Virus record (IMG/VR): IMGVR_UViG_3300025072_000016
Coordinates: 1 to 37,244 of that record
Length of the DNA stretch: 37,244 nt
Direction: 5' to 3' (one strand)
Source: a virus
Shown here piece after piece: positions 8,893 through 18,366 of the stretch. How positions within the stretch are numbered: the stretch's first letter is position 1; each line of letters opens with the position of its first letter. A program made the position numbers and the translations under genes. The notes below the pieces were generated by a model. It did not search any database and was not told the DNA's origin. It was given only the letters and a program-made list of their open reading frames with translations.

Positions 8893-9296
8893 TTGAAGCA
8901 TTTATTCGGTCTGGCATTCTTGACGATTATCCCTCGTCAAAAGAGTGTCGGGCCGATCCTATAAAGAGAGATCTTTTTGGTTGGAGCGGCCCCGCTTCGG
9001 TAAGTGCTGGAGGGCAAAAGTATGACCGTCCTTTGTGCGGCATAAAAACAAGTTCAGGAATGTCTATTCAATTATACAGGCATCCAGACAAAGTAAGGCT
9101 TCCACACATTGAGGAATGGGTAGAAGACTACGAATATACAATAAGGCATGGAATACAAGTTCCAAGGCGTGAGCGTCATCCTGCATGGCTTGAGGCTGAA
9201 ACCCTTTACAGATCAATAATGGCGGAGTGTGAAAATGCCAAATACAATAGAAACAATATTCAGAGCAATAGACCAACAGTCAGCCACAGTAAATAG
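8871..9296 (+). CDS. Tail assembly chaperone -1 frameshift extension (gpT-like)
   Basis: The -1 frame is open from 8871, just after a TGA at 8868-8870, to TAG 9294-9296, about 141 codons. It has no good start of its own in its first half. A slip must therefore occur between 8871 and 8892. The five-A run at 8870-8874 lets an AAA codon re-pair exactly one base back; AAAG at 8880-8883 is a second candidate. The C-terminal part (IEEWVEDYEYTIRHG, then RRERHPAWLEAETLYRSIM) is coded up to the tape measure start, as in lambda G/GT. I infer a G-T fusion of about 290 residues. Confidence 0.65.
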   Translation, partial: KRGKGFIVEAFIRSGILDDYPSSKECRADPIKRDLFGWSGPASVSAGGQKYDRPLCGIKTSSGMSIQLYRHPDKVRLPHIEEWVEDYEYTIRHGIQVPRRERHPAWLEAETLYRSIMAECENAKYNRNNIQSNRPTVSHSK

Positions 9297-11382
9297 ACTG
9301 TCTGAACAATTAGAGGACTATGGTGACGCCGCTGAAGAAGCAGAAGGCCAAACCAGCGGAGCTTCTGGTGCTCTTGATGGGCTGAAAAAAGCGGCAATGG
9401 CTTTTATCTCTATCCAAATGGCAAAAAAGGTTGCACTAATGGCCCGCGAGATGGGTGAGCTTGGTGCAAAATCTAAATTTGTTTCTAAGAATTTTGAGAA
9501 CTTTGCCAACAATGAAGGCAAAGACTATAATAAAATGATGGACTCCATGAGGAGTGCAACTAGTGGGATGATTACCGACCTAGAGCTTCAACAGTTATCA
9601 ATGCAGGCTATGGTTGGTGGTGTTGATTTTGATCAAATGGTTGTCGCTATGGAGTATGTAAGTGCTCAAGCTTTGGCAACAGGGCAAGATGTTTCTTCTA
9701 AAATGCAAACGGTTATGACTGGTTTGGCTCGTGGTTCTGCCCAGTTTCTCGACGACGTTGGTATTCAGGTTATGGGTGCAAAGGATGTAGTTGGCGCGGC
9801 AGTAGACCAGATGAAGGAGAAGGTGGGAATTTTTGGAGACGCCGCAGAGAGCGCAATGGGTAAAATGGCCGCCTCTAAAGCCGACATAGAAAACATAAAG
9901 GCAAGAATAGGTGAAGACTTAATACCTGTTGCACAACAGTGGTATACGGTAATGGCTGATATTGCAAGGGTTACAAAAGAGATTCTAATAGACGGGCTCA
10001 AAGGTACAGATAAAGTTGCAGTAGCAGAAGCAAACCGACACATGGAGTTGATTAAGCAACACCAATTACTTAAAAAAATAAACAAGCTAGAAGGCTCAAA
10101 AGAGATCGAGGCGTCTGCCAAGGAGTATAAAGAGCTTGCAAAAGATCAAAAAATGTTGCAAAAAAGCCTGTCTTCTATGTCAAAAAGAACACTTGAAGAT
10201 GAGAAGAAAAGAAATGTTTTAGAGGATGAGATCTCAGCAATCACAAAGAAGAGAGTGGAGATAAACAAGGAGATTTCCAAGTTCTCAGGGGGACGCCTCA
10301 AGGGTGCAACAGAATACAACAGTGCCGTCAAGGCCACAATAGAACTAGAAAAAAAGTGGGGCATTGAAAAGGCAAAAGGGAAGAAGATAGACTTCGGAGG
10401 AAAAGGCAAAGGTGACGGGAAGGCGGCAGAGCTATCGGCAGAGGCAAAGGCGCAGATGGACCACGATCGCAAAATAGCAGAATGGCGCGAGGCTGTACAG
10501 GTTGTAGAGATTCAAAAGCGAGAGGCAAAAGAAGAAGCGACAAGAGAAAACAACTACAAACAGCAAGTAATTACAAATGATAAAATTATCGCCGAAGCCA
10601 AAGCAATGGAAGAGCTTATTACGCAGATCAAAAAAGAAGAGCTCGACAAAAGGGCTGAGGAAGAGAGAAAAGCCGAAGAAAGACTGTGGAAATCTGCACA
10701 AATGGTTGTTACTGGCATCAATCAAATATCAAGAGCAAAACAGCAGTCTCTTGCAATGGACTCACGCAAAGAAATTGAAGCTATTCAAAAAAGCACAATG
10801 AGCGAGAAGAAGAAAGAGATTGAAATTGCCAAGATACAAAAAAGAACCAGAGAAGAACAAGAGAAAACTGCGAATGTAGCATGGGCGGCAACTTCTGCAC
10901 TAGCCACAGCAAATGCGGCGGCGGCTGTTATTGATGTGATTAAGAACATGCCAACTGGCCCTATTGGTAAACTTGCGGCGGGTGCAACTATTGGAGCAAC
11001 TGTATTTGGATTAGCGGCACAGGTAGCAAGCTCAAAGCCTAAGTTTTACAATGGTTCAAACGGTGCAATCAATGATGGAAGCGGTAGAACATCGGACGGA
11101 ATAAGCGCATTAATCAGAAATGGGGAGAGCGTTCTCAATCCTGCCGAAACTGCGCTTAATGGTGTAATGAAAAGTAAGTTTTCCCGAGGGGTTACAAATA
11201 ACACGAATAGTATGTCTAATAGTTATCAAGTGAATGTGACTGTAAACGGTGGCGGTGATGCTGAGAACATACGAGCCGTGTTAGTTGCTGAGATACCAAG
11301 AGCAATACAAGAAGCTGATCAATCAAACGCTATTGATTATGACCAGATGACAAACATGAATGCAAAGTTTGTGAGGTCTTAA
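9235..11382 (+). CDS. Tail tape measure protein
   Basis: A 715-residue protein; ATG 9235 is chosen because GGAG at 9224-9227 lies seven bases upstream, while GTG 9229 is too close. It has a long helical, Ala/Lys/Glu-rich body with probable coiled coil at about residues 270-345 and 395-535. A hydrophobic Ala-rich stretch follows (WAATSALATANAAAAVIDVI, then AAGATIGATVFGLAAQVASS), and then the GRTSDGISALIRNGESVLNP segment typical of tape measure C termini. It sets tail length and is ejected with the DNA. By the usual 1.5 angstrom per residue rule, the tail would be about 100 nm. Confidence 0.85.
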   Translation: MPNTIETIFRAIDQQSATVNRLSEQLEDYGDAAEEAEGQTSGASGALDGLKKAAMAFISIQMAKKVALMAREMGELGAKSKFVSKNFENFANNEGKDYNKMMDSMRSATSGMITDLELQQLSMQAMVGGVDFDQMVVAMEYVSAQALATGQDVSSKMQTVMTGLARGSAQFLDDVGIQVMGAKDVVGAAVDQMKEKVGIFGDAAESAMGKMAASKADIENIKARIGEDLIPVAQQWYTVMADIARVTKEILIDGLKGTDKVAVAEANRHMELIKQHQLLKKINKLEGSKEIEASAKEYKELAKDQKMLQKSLSSMSKRTLEDEKKRNVLEDEISAITKKRVEINKEISKFSGGRLKGATEYNSAVKATIELEKKWGIEKAKGKKIDFGGKGKGDGKAAELSAEAKAQMDHDRKIAEWREAVQVVEIQKREAKEEATRENNYKQQVITNDKIIAEAKAMEELITQIKKEELDKRAEEERKAEERLWKSAQMVVTGINQISRAKQQSLAMDSRKEIEAIQKSTMSEKKKEIEIAKIQKRTREEQEKTANVAWAATSALATANAAAAVIDVIKNMPTGPIGKLAAGATIGATVFGLAAQVASSKPKFYNGSNGAINDGSGRTSDGISALIRNGESVLNPAETALNGVMKSKFSRGVTNNTNSMSNSYQVNVTVNGGGDAENIRAVLVAEIPRAIQEADQSNAIDYDQMTNMNAKFVRS

Positions 11383-12161
11383 TGTTACCAAGAACGCCCT
11401 ATAATACAACGGCAGTGCTCAACATGGAGATAAACGAACTAGCAAATAAAACGGTCTCTATTAGAGACAACGGCTTCGAGGGTGATGAATATACGTGCTC
11501 ATTCACCCTTGCCATAGACAAGACTGATTCAGCGGCTACCAATGCACTTGTACAAAATACATATAGAGATACTTCTGTATCACTTGCAACGCTCCTCGGA
11601 GAAGCTACACCAGCATTTTACCCCTTTGGCCCACATATAGACATGAGCGTGAGTGATTTGGTATTCGTGAAGAGCTGGGAAGATTCAGGCCAGATTGATC
11701 CATTTAATCAATACTTTTTATTCGATGTGGTGATAGTTCCAGACTTTGATATTGTCTATGATAATACTGTAGTCGATTGTGGTGCGGGTGGTTTTCGCTT
11801 TGGATCATTGAGCAACTTCTATTTACCAGAATTTACGGCCAAGATTGAAGATAAGCGGTTCCTCTCTCGCAATGGGCGGAGAGTTTCACAAAACTCAAAT
11901 AGTGCAGACTCACAGCACGACACAACGAAATTAGAGTTTGTTAATATCCGTACCGAGGGGGCAAGAAATATATTACTAGAGATAGTAAGGAATATCAGAG
12001 CAACCAGCACAACGATGAACGCTGGAACTAACTGGTATCCATTCGGATTTCAAGGCGGGCAAGGGGATAAAACTGTGAAACTCTCAAGTAAAAATATCAA
12101 GTTTTCAAATACAAGAGCCAATCTCTGGACTATTTCATTCGAGGTGATCAATGCAAGTTAA
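11382..12161 (+). CDS. Distal tail protein-like
   Basis: A 259-residue protein whose ATG overlaps the tape measure stop (TAATG). It is rich in beta strands and Asn/Thr. The first gene after the tape measure in siphophages is usually the distal tail protein or its lambda gpM/gpL equivalent, which makes a hexameric ring at the tail tip. No motif is recognised; context and composition support the call. Confidence 0.55.
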   Translation: MLPRTPYNTTAVLNMEINELANKTVSIRDNGFEGDEYTCSFTLAIDKTDSAATNALVQNTYRDTSVSLATLLGEATPAFYPFGPHIDMSVSDLVFVKSWEDSGQIDPFNQYFLFDVVIVPDFDIVYDNTVVDCGAGGFRFGSLSNFYLPEFTAKIEDKRFLSRNGRRVSQNSNSADSQHDTTKLEFVNIRTEGARNILLEIVRNIRATSTTMNAGTNWYPFGFQGGQGDKTVKLSSKNIKFSNTRANLWTISFEVINAS

Positions 12162-14934
12162 TGCAGGGGTTCAAATTCATCTCAATGTAACAGGTGGAAC
12201 CGTTTACGGCGATGACGCTTCTATTGGAATGACTGGCGGGGTTCTTACGTTTACTGAGGATGAGAGCAACATACCCGTAGGCGTAACTAATTACATGCCA
12301 TACTTGCTTACAAAAAACTGGGATTCTGGAGCAGGGAAGAAAATCCCCCTCCAAGATCATCCACGCCCTGAAGTAATATCGGGCGGTAAGATATCAATTG
12401 ACAACTTACAGGGGTACTATCAATCATTATTAGATCTTGGCATTGACATAACTGGTAAAATGATTACCAGAGTCTATTATACTGATGATGTTGTAGGGGA
12501 TTACACCAAGTTCACAAACTACATCAAAGCGGTGAAACCTTCGAGTAGAGTGGTAGAGTTAGAGCTAGGTGATATTAAAGATCAAATGAATGCAGATATG
12601 TCCTACTCAATTGATGGGGATACTTGGGCCCCGTTGATTATTGGGGATCATGAAAAAGGTGTGTGGGTTGGTTCTGGAGTAGAGTTTACTGATATAGACT
12701 CTACAAAATGGGGTTTTGTTGTTGATGATTTGAGCTCCACCCCTGACAATGTGGTTTTTAATTTTGCGACAAGAGAGGCAACAACAGCACTTACTCTTGA
12801 GACAGTGCCAGAGGATACAACAAAGGCCCTTCTTGACTATGCGTATACCGCTGATAATTTATATTTTGTGGTTGATTCTGGTGGTGGTGACGGGAAGAGC
12901 ATAAAAACTTATGCCTCTGCACCAGATGGAAACGTAATAGACATATTACTTGAGGCTATACCTGACTATATATCTGATGCTTGGGAGATTAAAGGCGCAA
13001 CTGGTGAGGGTTCGATTACTACCAATGTGTCTACAGGAAACCTTAAGCTTTTAAACTCTCTCTACTATACAGACCCTAACATTGTTTCAAGTGGGTCATC
13101 TTTAGTTAATGAAGACGGGGAGTCTTTGCCAGTTGATGCATGGGAGAAGTCAGGGCAAGAAGTCACAGTAACACCTAAAGTGTTAGAAGGTGACAATATA
13201 GCAGGGTACGACCTTGCAGAGTTTACAAGTTGTGCGATAAATTCAGCCGATGCAATACAATCAACAGGGACTTTTGTGTATGACTCTGATGGTGTGTGGA
13301 TAGAGAAAAGCTACGGAACAATAGCGACTACCCCATCGGGTGCAACTACAAATACAATTGACAGAGACGACACAACCAACTATAACACATCTACAGTATG
13401 GAGCGTAGGAACTCCAACCAATCCAAGCTATAGCGCAAAGGTGGCTTTATCGCTTACTCTTGAGGGTGATCTAGGACAGATTGAAAGCTTAATAAATGAC
13501 ATAGATACAACTATATCTCTAACTGGTTCTGGTGTAATTAAAACCAAAACAAATATAAGAGCCTATTATGTGTGGGATACTGGAGGCGGTGTATACAAGC
13601 AAATATCTAGCCCTGTGAACTCTGTCAACTATGAGCCAGCTACAAACCTTGTTGGCGGTGTAGTTAATTCTTGCCACGCTATTACAAGAGACACCCCAGC
13701 GGGATACTATGAAGACCCTAACACTACTTATACAAATTACAACAAAGAGTATTATAAGAGTGCTTATGAGCTGTATACGTCTGGGGTTGAGAGCTTCGCC
13801 ACGACTGACGACTTCAGCGGGAAGAAAAAGCCGACTCAATTACAGCTAGAAATAGTGACAGACATAACCGTGGATTCTATAGCGCCAGCAGAACCACAAA
13901 TCGACGTGACTGTAGACTATAAGGTATACGGCCTTGGCATGATTGCAAACAGTAGCGGGGTTACTATTTCAGACAAGCTCTTTACTTCTGTCTCTGGCCG
14001 ACCGTGGACAACAATGCAACTTTATCAAGACAAAGTGTCGCGGCATCAAAACGGCTCACGTTCAAATCTCACCTCTGTTGATTGGGGATTAGAAGAGTCT
14101 CTTGATATGACAGTAACCCAGAACGTAGCCAATACAACACCAGTGAGAGCACAGTGGACCGATAAGGGGCACTTGAATACAAAGTATCAAATAGAGCGTT
14201 TAATCTGGGAGGGTTGGAACGCTTGCCACGTTAATGCGCTTCAAACTGTGGTTTGGGATGGATTCTTGGATTCAATAGGAGCAGAAAGCCCGACTCACTC
14301 TTTTGTCCTTCCGAATAGCGACAAGGTAAAAGGGAAAGATACAGACACATTCAATAAGAGGTACATTTTCAACGCCTTTGAAATTCTCTATAATTGGGAT
14401 GAAGCAACGCAGAGTTACCTCGGGAAGATTTCACTCTCTAAAGATACCGCTGAGGGGATTACTTCTTCTGGCGTAGCCACAGAGCTCAAAACCAAGTGTG
14501 AGACCTTGTATAATATTTCAGGAGGCTCTCAAGCTTTGCCCGATGCAAGAAGTAAATTAAGATTAATCTATACGGAAGCCGATGCAATTGAGTACATTAA
14601 TCAGTGCATGCAATTTTACGGAATTATAGACGGTTCTTATTATCGGCCTCATATGGAGATTACAGTTACTCATGACGTACAGGATTTTCTTGCAATGGAC
14701 CTAATGGAAACTATTGGCTATACAATCCCCAATCTAACGGGAGGAGTTGAGGCCACTGGTGTAATAGTTGGCATTGACTACAAAAGTGGTGAAGGTGCAC
14801 AGAAGCTTTGTGACATTACGAGCATAATTAGAGCGAGTGATACAGTTGGAGTAATAGAAGAAAAGAACGGCAACACTGACACAATAGAAGAGTTGCAACC
14901 AAATACAGATACAATATCAGAGGTGGGGAAATAA
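12151..14934 (+). CDS. Large tail-tip / baseplate hub protein
   Basis: A 927-residue protein starting at ATG 12151 inside the previous gene, with GAGGTG upstream. The first 130 residues are a beta-rich domain (TDDVVGDYTKFTNYIKAV), followed by long Thr/Ser/Gly-rich tracts. Residues about 735-880 contain AFEILYNWDEATQSYLGKI and YINQCMQFYGIIDGSYYRP. That end, on cysteine protease- or hub-like tail proteins, often binds the tail tip. It lies between the distal tail-like gene and the tail fibre gene. I call it hub/tip by size and order; a peptidase activity is not evident. Confidence 0.55.
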   Translation: MQVNAGVQIHLNVTGGTVYGDDASIGMTGGVLTFTEDESNIPVGVTNYMPYLLTKNWDSGAGKKIPLQDHPRPEVISGGKISIDNLQGYYQSLLDLGIDITGKMITRVYYTDDVVGDYTKFTNYIKAVKPSSRVVELELGDIKDQMNADMSYSIDGDTWAPLIIGDHEKGVWVGSGVEFTDIDSTKWGFVVDDLSSTPDNVVFNFATREATTALTLETVPEDTTKALLDYAYTADNLYFVVDSGGGDGKSIKTYASAPDGNVIDILLEAIPDYISDAWEIKGATGEGSITTNVSTGNLKLLNSLYYTDPNIVSSGSSLVNEDGESLPVDAWEKSGQEVTVTPKVLEGDNIAGYDLAEFTSCAINSADAIQSTGTFVYDSDGVWIEKSYGTIATTPSGATTNTIDRDDTTNYNTSTVWSVGTPTNPSYSAKVALSLTLEGDLGQIESLINDIDTTISLTGSGVIKTKTNIRAYYVWDTGGGVYKQISSPVNSVNYEPATNLVGGVVNSCHAITRDTPAGYYEDPNTTYTNYNKEYYKSAYELYTSGVESFATTDDFSGKKKPTQLQLEIVTDITVDSIAPAEPQIDVTVDYKVYGLGMIANSSGVTISDKLFTSVSGRPWTTMQLYQDKVSRHQNGSRSNLTSVDWGLEESLDMTVTQNVANTTPVRAQWTDKGHLNTKYQIERLIWEGWNACHVNALQTVVWDGFLDSIGAESPTHSFVLPNSDKVKGKDTDTFNKRYIFNAFEILYNWDEATQSYLGKISLSKDTAEGITSSGVATELKTKCETLYNISGGSQALPDARSKLRLIYTEADAIEYINQCMQFYGIIDGSYYRPHMEITVTHDVQDFLAMDLMETIGYTIPNLTGGVEATGVIVGIDYKSGEGAQKLCDITSIIRASDTVGVIEEKNGNTDTIEELQPNTDTISEVGK

Positions 14935-17351
14935 TGGCCAACGAACTAAAGAACGTAAAGCGAATAGAGAACGCAGGGACCACCACAGAAACAGGTGCAA
15001 CCCTAATACCAAAACAGCTTGGCTTTGCTGAGTCTGGTGATAAAATGGTGTATAAAGATGCAGGTGGAGACTTGCACACATACTCACAGGATGGAGATTA
15101 CACGCCCACGAAGATCGAAAACGGCACAGCCTCGGTTGAGTGCGCGGCGTCTGCTGACGTTTCAATACTTCCACCAACAGGCTCGAAGATTAAAGTCACT
15201 GATGATGTGGTGATATCTCCTGTGACCAACGACAATACAAAAAGTGTCTACATTACCAATGACTCTACAACCTCAACACCTAACGGGGGCGGAATACTTA
15301 CCCTTTCCCCTTCTATTGTAATGCTTAGTCATGGTGCAGGGCTTGACAATGCGTTTACGGCAACAGCAAGCTCAGTAGGTGTGTTTTATGGCGGAACGGG
15401 TAGAGTTGAAATAGACGCAACGAGCACAGACCTAAGAAACCCCGCTGGAACTGTCGGCGTTGACGTTTCAAATACAGCAACAACCCTAACTGGAGTAGGT
15501 GCAAGTGTTACGCTAGACACAAACGGGGTTAAAAACACCAACACAGAAGCCCAATACGATGCAGACGGAACCAACACGGCAACGGTTAACAAGGAGATAC
15601 TTGAGGCAAAGCTTGCGGGACAGACACATGACTCATTAGCCGCAAAGGGTGTCGCTGGTGCTGGTGTGTCTTTTGGACATGTTAACGATCAAGCTCAAAC
15701 AATTGCAGGGGCCAAGTCTTTTTCTAGTCAAATAACCACTTCTGGAGGCATTGACGGAGATGGTGAGGACATTGTAAACGCCTCAAGTGTTGGGCTAGAA
15801 ACATATGGAGCAAACCTCAATTCGGGAATAGAATCATATAACTGCGGCGTATCTAGTGCTTTCGGTGGCTCAGATGCTGTTGACGTACAACACATTCACG
15901 GCAATTGCTATTACGACGGGGCGGACTACAGGTTTAAGGCGACTGGATACGCGCAGAGAGAGACATTTTCTGCATTGGCTGGGATACCTAGATTCAACAT
16001 TGACAGGTCAACAGCAAGCGGCAGTGCAGCGGGAGAAATTACATTTGAGTCTTTTTTGCAATTGCAAGACGACGGAGTTCTAACACTCGCACAATCCACA
16101 GTAGCAAATATCAACACAGCAGGAGTTAAAGCGGTAGCAACTAAAGAGTATGTGGACGACTTAGCAATACCATTTATCGAGGTAACGCCAACGGGAGACG
16201 ATAAAGGGCTAGTGGTGACAGAGCAGTTCTCAGTTGGAGCCCTTAACGATGGGAGAGAGTCGGTATTTGGTGAGGGGGATTCATACCCTGTGGAATATGC
16301 TTTTCACTGTACAAAGGGAGACACAACAGGAGACACAATAATAAACGCCGTAGACATTGCCTCTATACTCAACTCAGACTCGGGGTCCACTACGGGCCTA
16401 TTTGGAGGAACTGCGGTAGGAGATTATATTCTTGTGGGTGCCTCTGCTCAGTTTCAAGGGGTGAAAGTAAAGAGTACAGACTGCGGAGACATCGAGCCTG
16501 ACAATGTAAAGCTGTCTTCTTGGCGCGGTTCGGGCGTTTTCTTTACTGTGAACTTTATGAACACAAATGCAAACTTTCCCTATACTCAATATGGAAACGC
16601 CGTTTGCTCTGCACCTTCGGAACAGTGGCGGTTTGGGTTTGATCCTACTACGCCTTCAACGTGGGCACCTGTAACAATTAATATTAATGGGTCTGATATC
16701 ACTAAATACTGGGGGATTTTCGAAATCACATCTACAATTACAACAGATGCAACTATAGAACAAATGAAGATACACACTAATCGAACGGAGATAAACGCAG
16801 ACGGAAAGGTTGAGTATTTTGGGCTTGCTCGGTATCCCAGAACTTTATTTTCAGGCTTAAGTAATTATGTGGTAAACGCCCTATATGATCCAGCTAATGA
16901 AACGGTTGATTATGGATCAGAGTTTGAGGCTAAATACTTAGATAATGAGTTCGCCAACAATGCTATTGATGGTCTTGGATTTACTCAGGGAATTGTATCA
17001 GGGCTTGATACGAGTATCCCCTTGGTATTTTCAATCAGTTATTATGTAAAAGGCACTGGAACGGGGGATATAAAGTTTCACATAGATGCCTACCAAGTTT
17101 CTGATGGATTCGTGTTTGATGGAACTGCAACCCCAGACGAATACGACCTTATAGATACCGTTTCTGCATCTTCTAACTTAGTAAGAAGAACCGTGAGCAT
17201 TTTAATAGATGTGCATAAGATTAAGGACACTGGTGATCAAGTTGTGATTTCAGTAAGAAGAGACGCAACATCAGGAGAGCCAGAAGATACTTTAAACAAC
17301 AATGTAGTACTTGAAAACCTAACTTTAACAGGGTATTTCTGGGGGCCCTAA
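14934..17351 (+). CDS. Tail fibre / receptor-binding protein
   Basis: An 805-residue protein whose start overlaps the hub stop (TAATG). The first 60 residues form a probable attachment domain (TLIPKQLGFAESGDKMVYKD). Motifs common in phage fibre shafts follow: NDQAQTIAGAKSFSSQ at about 250-265 and GVKAVATKEYVDDL near 400. Residues about 460-480 (GDTTGDTIINAVDIASIL) resemble one half of a dockerin-like repeat. The C-terminal third is probably the receptor-binding head. It is the last rightward late gene and its stop overlaps the convergent lipoprotein gene by four bases. Confidence 0.7.
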   Translation: MANELKNVKRIENAGTTTETGATLIPKQLGFAESGDKMVYKDAGGDLHTYSQDGDYTPTKIENGTASVECAASADVSILPPTGSKIKVTDDVVISPVTNDNTKSVYITNDSTTSTPNGGGILTLSPSIVMLSHGAGLDNAFTATASSVGVFYGGTGRVEIDATSTDLRNPAGTVGVDVSNTATTLTGVGASVTLDTNGVKNTNTEAQYDADGTNTATVNKEILEAKLAGQTHDSLAAKGVAGAGVSFGHVNDQAQTIAGAKSFSSQITTSGGIDGDGEDIVNASSVGLETYGANLNSGIESYNCGVSSAFGGSDAVDVQHIHGNCYYDGADYRFKATGYAQRETFSALAGIPRFNIDRSTASGSAAGEITFESFLQLQDDGVLTLAQSTVANINTAGVKAVATKEYVDDLAIPFIEVTPTGDDKGLVVTEQFSVGALNDGRESVFGEGDSYPVEYAFHCTKGDTTGDTIINAVDIASILNSDSGSTTGLFGGTAVGDYILVGASAQFQGVKVKSTDCGDIEPDNVKLSSWRGSGVFFTVNFMNTNANFPYTQYGNAVCSAPSEQWRFGFDPTTPSTWAPVTININGSDITKYWGIFEITSTITTDATIEQMKIHTNRTEINADGKVEYFGLARYPRTLFSGLSNYVVNALYDPANETVDYGSEFEAKYLDNEFANNAIDGLGFTQGIVSGLDTSIPLVFSISYYVKGTGTGDIKFHIDAYQVSDGFVFDGTATPDEYDLIDTVSASSNLVRRTVSILIDVHKIKDTGDQVVISVRRDATSGEPEDTLNNNVVLENLTLTGYFWGP

Positions 17352-17704
17352 AGCTCATAAACCCACCGTTGACTTTCATTACCAAGAGAGTCAACGGTAA
17401 ACTCAAAGTATGACATAGGATCTATAATAGTATCAATAGTTCTTATGTTATGCTCAGAGTCTAACACAGACACTATACAGCCGTTTACAGGAACAGGACA
17501 TACAAGAACACTCTCTTTAAAGTTCATACCCTGGTTTGGTGTGTAGCTCTTGTCTTCATCAAGATCGAGGATGTATACATGAACAAGCTCACCAGCTTCT
17601 TTAATGGGCTTAAGTCCAATTGTTACACTTCCCCCCACTTCTGTAAACTCCACAGTCCCACACCCCACAAACAACACTATCAAAATTAATATTAAGTATC
17701 TCAT
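17348..17704 (-). CDS. Small lipoprotein (118 aa)
   Basis: The first 15 residues, MRYLILILIVLFVGC, are a lipoprotein signal peptide with a lipobox-like LFVGC; cleavage before Cys15 would leave a lipid-anchored mature protein of about 104 residues rich in beta strands. A phage lipoprotein at the cell surface may block superinfection or serve lysis, but neither role is shown. The gene is downstream of SSB in the leftward operon and convergent with the tail fibre gene. Confidence 0.65.
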   Translation of the reverse strand: MRYLILILIVLFVGCGTVEFTEVGGSVTIGLKPIKEAGELVHVYILDLDEDKSYTPNQGMNFKESVLVCPVPVNGCIVSVLDSEHNIRTIDTIIDPMSYFEFTVDSLGNESQRWVYEL

Positions 17705-17716
17705 TTTTAGCCTTTC

Positions 17717-18286
17717 TTAGAATGGAAGATCATCGTCTGATTGTTGTTGGTTGTTAAAGTTCTGTGGTTGCTGATACTGTTGGTTTTGGGGCTGGTTCTG
17801 GTTAAACTGTCTTGGCTGTGGTTGTTGTATGAATTGTAGTTGTTGAGGCTGTTGACACTGCTGTTGTTGCTGTTGCTGATTCTGTCCCTGTTGTTGCTGT
17901 TGAGGTTGCGAAGGTTGCTGGTTGTATTGCCCCTGCTGTTGCTGTCCTTGTCCTGCTGGTTTACTATCAAGAAACTGCATTGACGAAGCAACGATTTCTG
18001 TTTTGTATTTCTTTTGACCGTTGTCGTCCCATGATCGGGTTTTTAACTTGCCTTCGATGTAAACAGAACTTCCTTTTTTGAGATATTGGGCGGCTGTTTC
18101 TGCTAGCTTATTCCATGCAGAGACATTGTGCCACTCTGTATTCTCTTGCTGTTGTCCTTGAACGTCTTTGAAGCGTTCTGTAGTTGCAACTGAGAAACTA
18201 CAGACTGCTTTCCCTTCATTCGTTCTTTTAAGCTCTGGATCTCGTCCCAGATTTCCAATAACGATTGCTTTGTTTATTGATGCCAT
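17717..18286 (-). CDS. ssb: Single-stranded DNA-binding protein
   Basis: A 189-residue SSB. The OB fold spans about residues 1-105: INKAIVIGNLGRDPELKRTN, FSVATTERFKD, TEWHNVSAWNKLAETAAQYL, KGSSVYIEGKLKTRSWDD. A long linker at about 112-180 is strongly Gln-rich with Asn and Pro, and the protein ends in the acidic DDDLPF tip by which SSBs recruit repair and replication proteins. GAAAGAG precedes the start. It is the gene directly downstream of the last attC-like site in the leftward array. The linker DNA is repetitive (CTG/TTG triplets) and may vary in length. Confidence 0.95.
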   Translation of the reverse strand: MASINKAIVIGNLGRDPELKRTNEGKAVCSFSVATTERFKDVQGQQQENTEWHNVSAWNKLAETAAQYLKKGSSVYIEGKLKTRSWDDNGQKKYKTEIVASSMQFLDSKPAGQGQQQQGQYNQQPSQPQQQQQGQNQQQQQQQCQQPQQLQFIQQPQPRQFNQNQPQNQQYQQPQNFNNQQQSDDDLPF

Positions 18287-18307
18287 TTTTATCTCTTTCA
18301 GTAGGTT

Positions 18308-18366
18308 ACAACCTACGCTTTCATTAGTTCGCTCGCCCGGCTCCTGCCAAACGAAGCGAGCGTTAT
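18308..18366 (-). repeat. attC-like site A1, next to SSB
   Basis: Read leftward it begins ATAAC and ends GGTTGT, the only one of ten sites not ending GTTATG. The inner arms CGCTTCGTT and AATGAAAGCG pair with one extra A, as in sites A3, A4 and A5. The stop codon of the upstream cassette gene lies inside its ATAAC. Its SSB side is joined to a 16-bp palindrome, GTAGGTTACAACCTAC (18301-18316). Confidence 0.7.

Noticed and set aside
17707-17991. Ser/Asn-rich leftward protein overlapping SSB
   Set aside because: It is the shadow of the Gln-rich linker of SSB in another frame.
18308-18366. The repeats as simple REP elements or transcription terminators
   Set aside because: No T-run follows, orientation always matches the genes, ends are fixed at ATAAC/GTTATG, and inner arms covary with one extrahelical base, which fits attC better.
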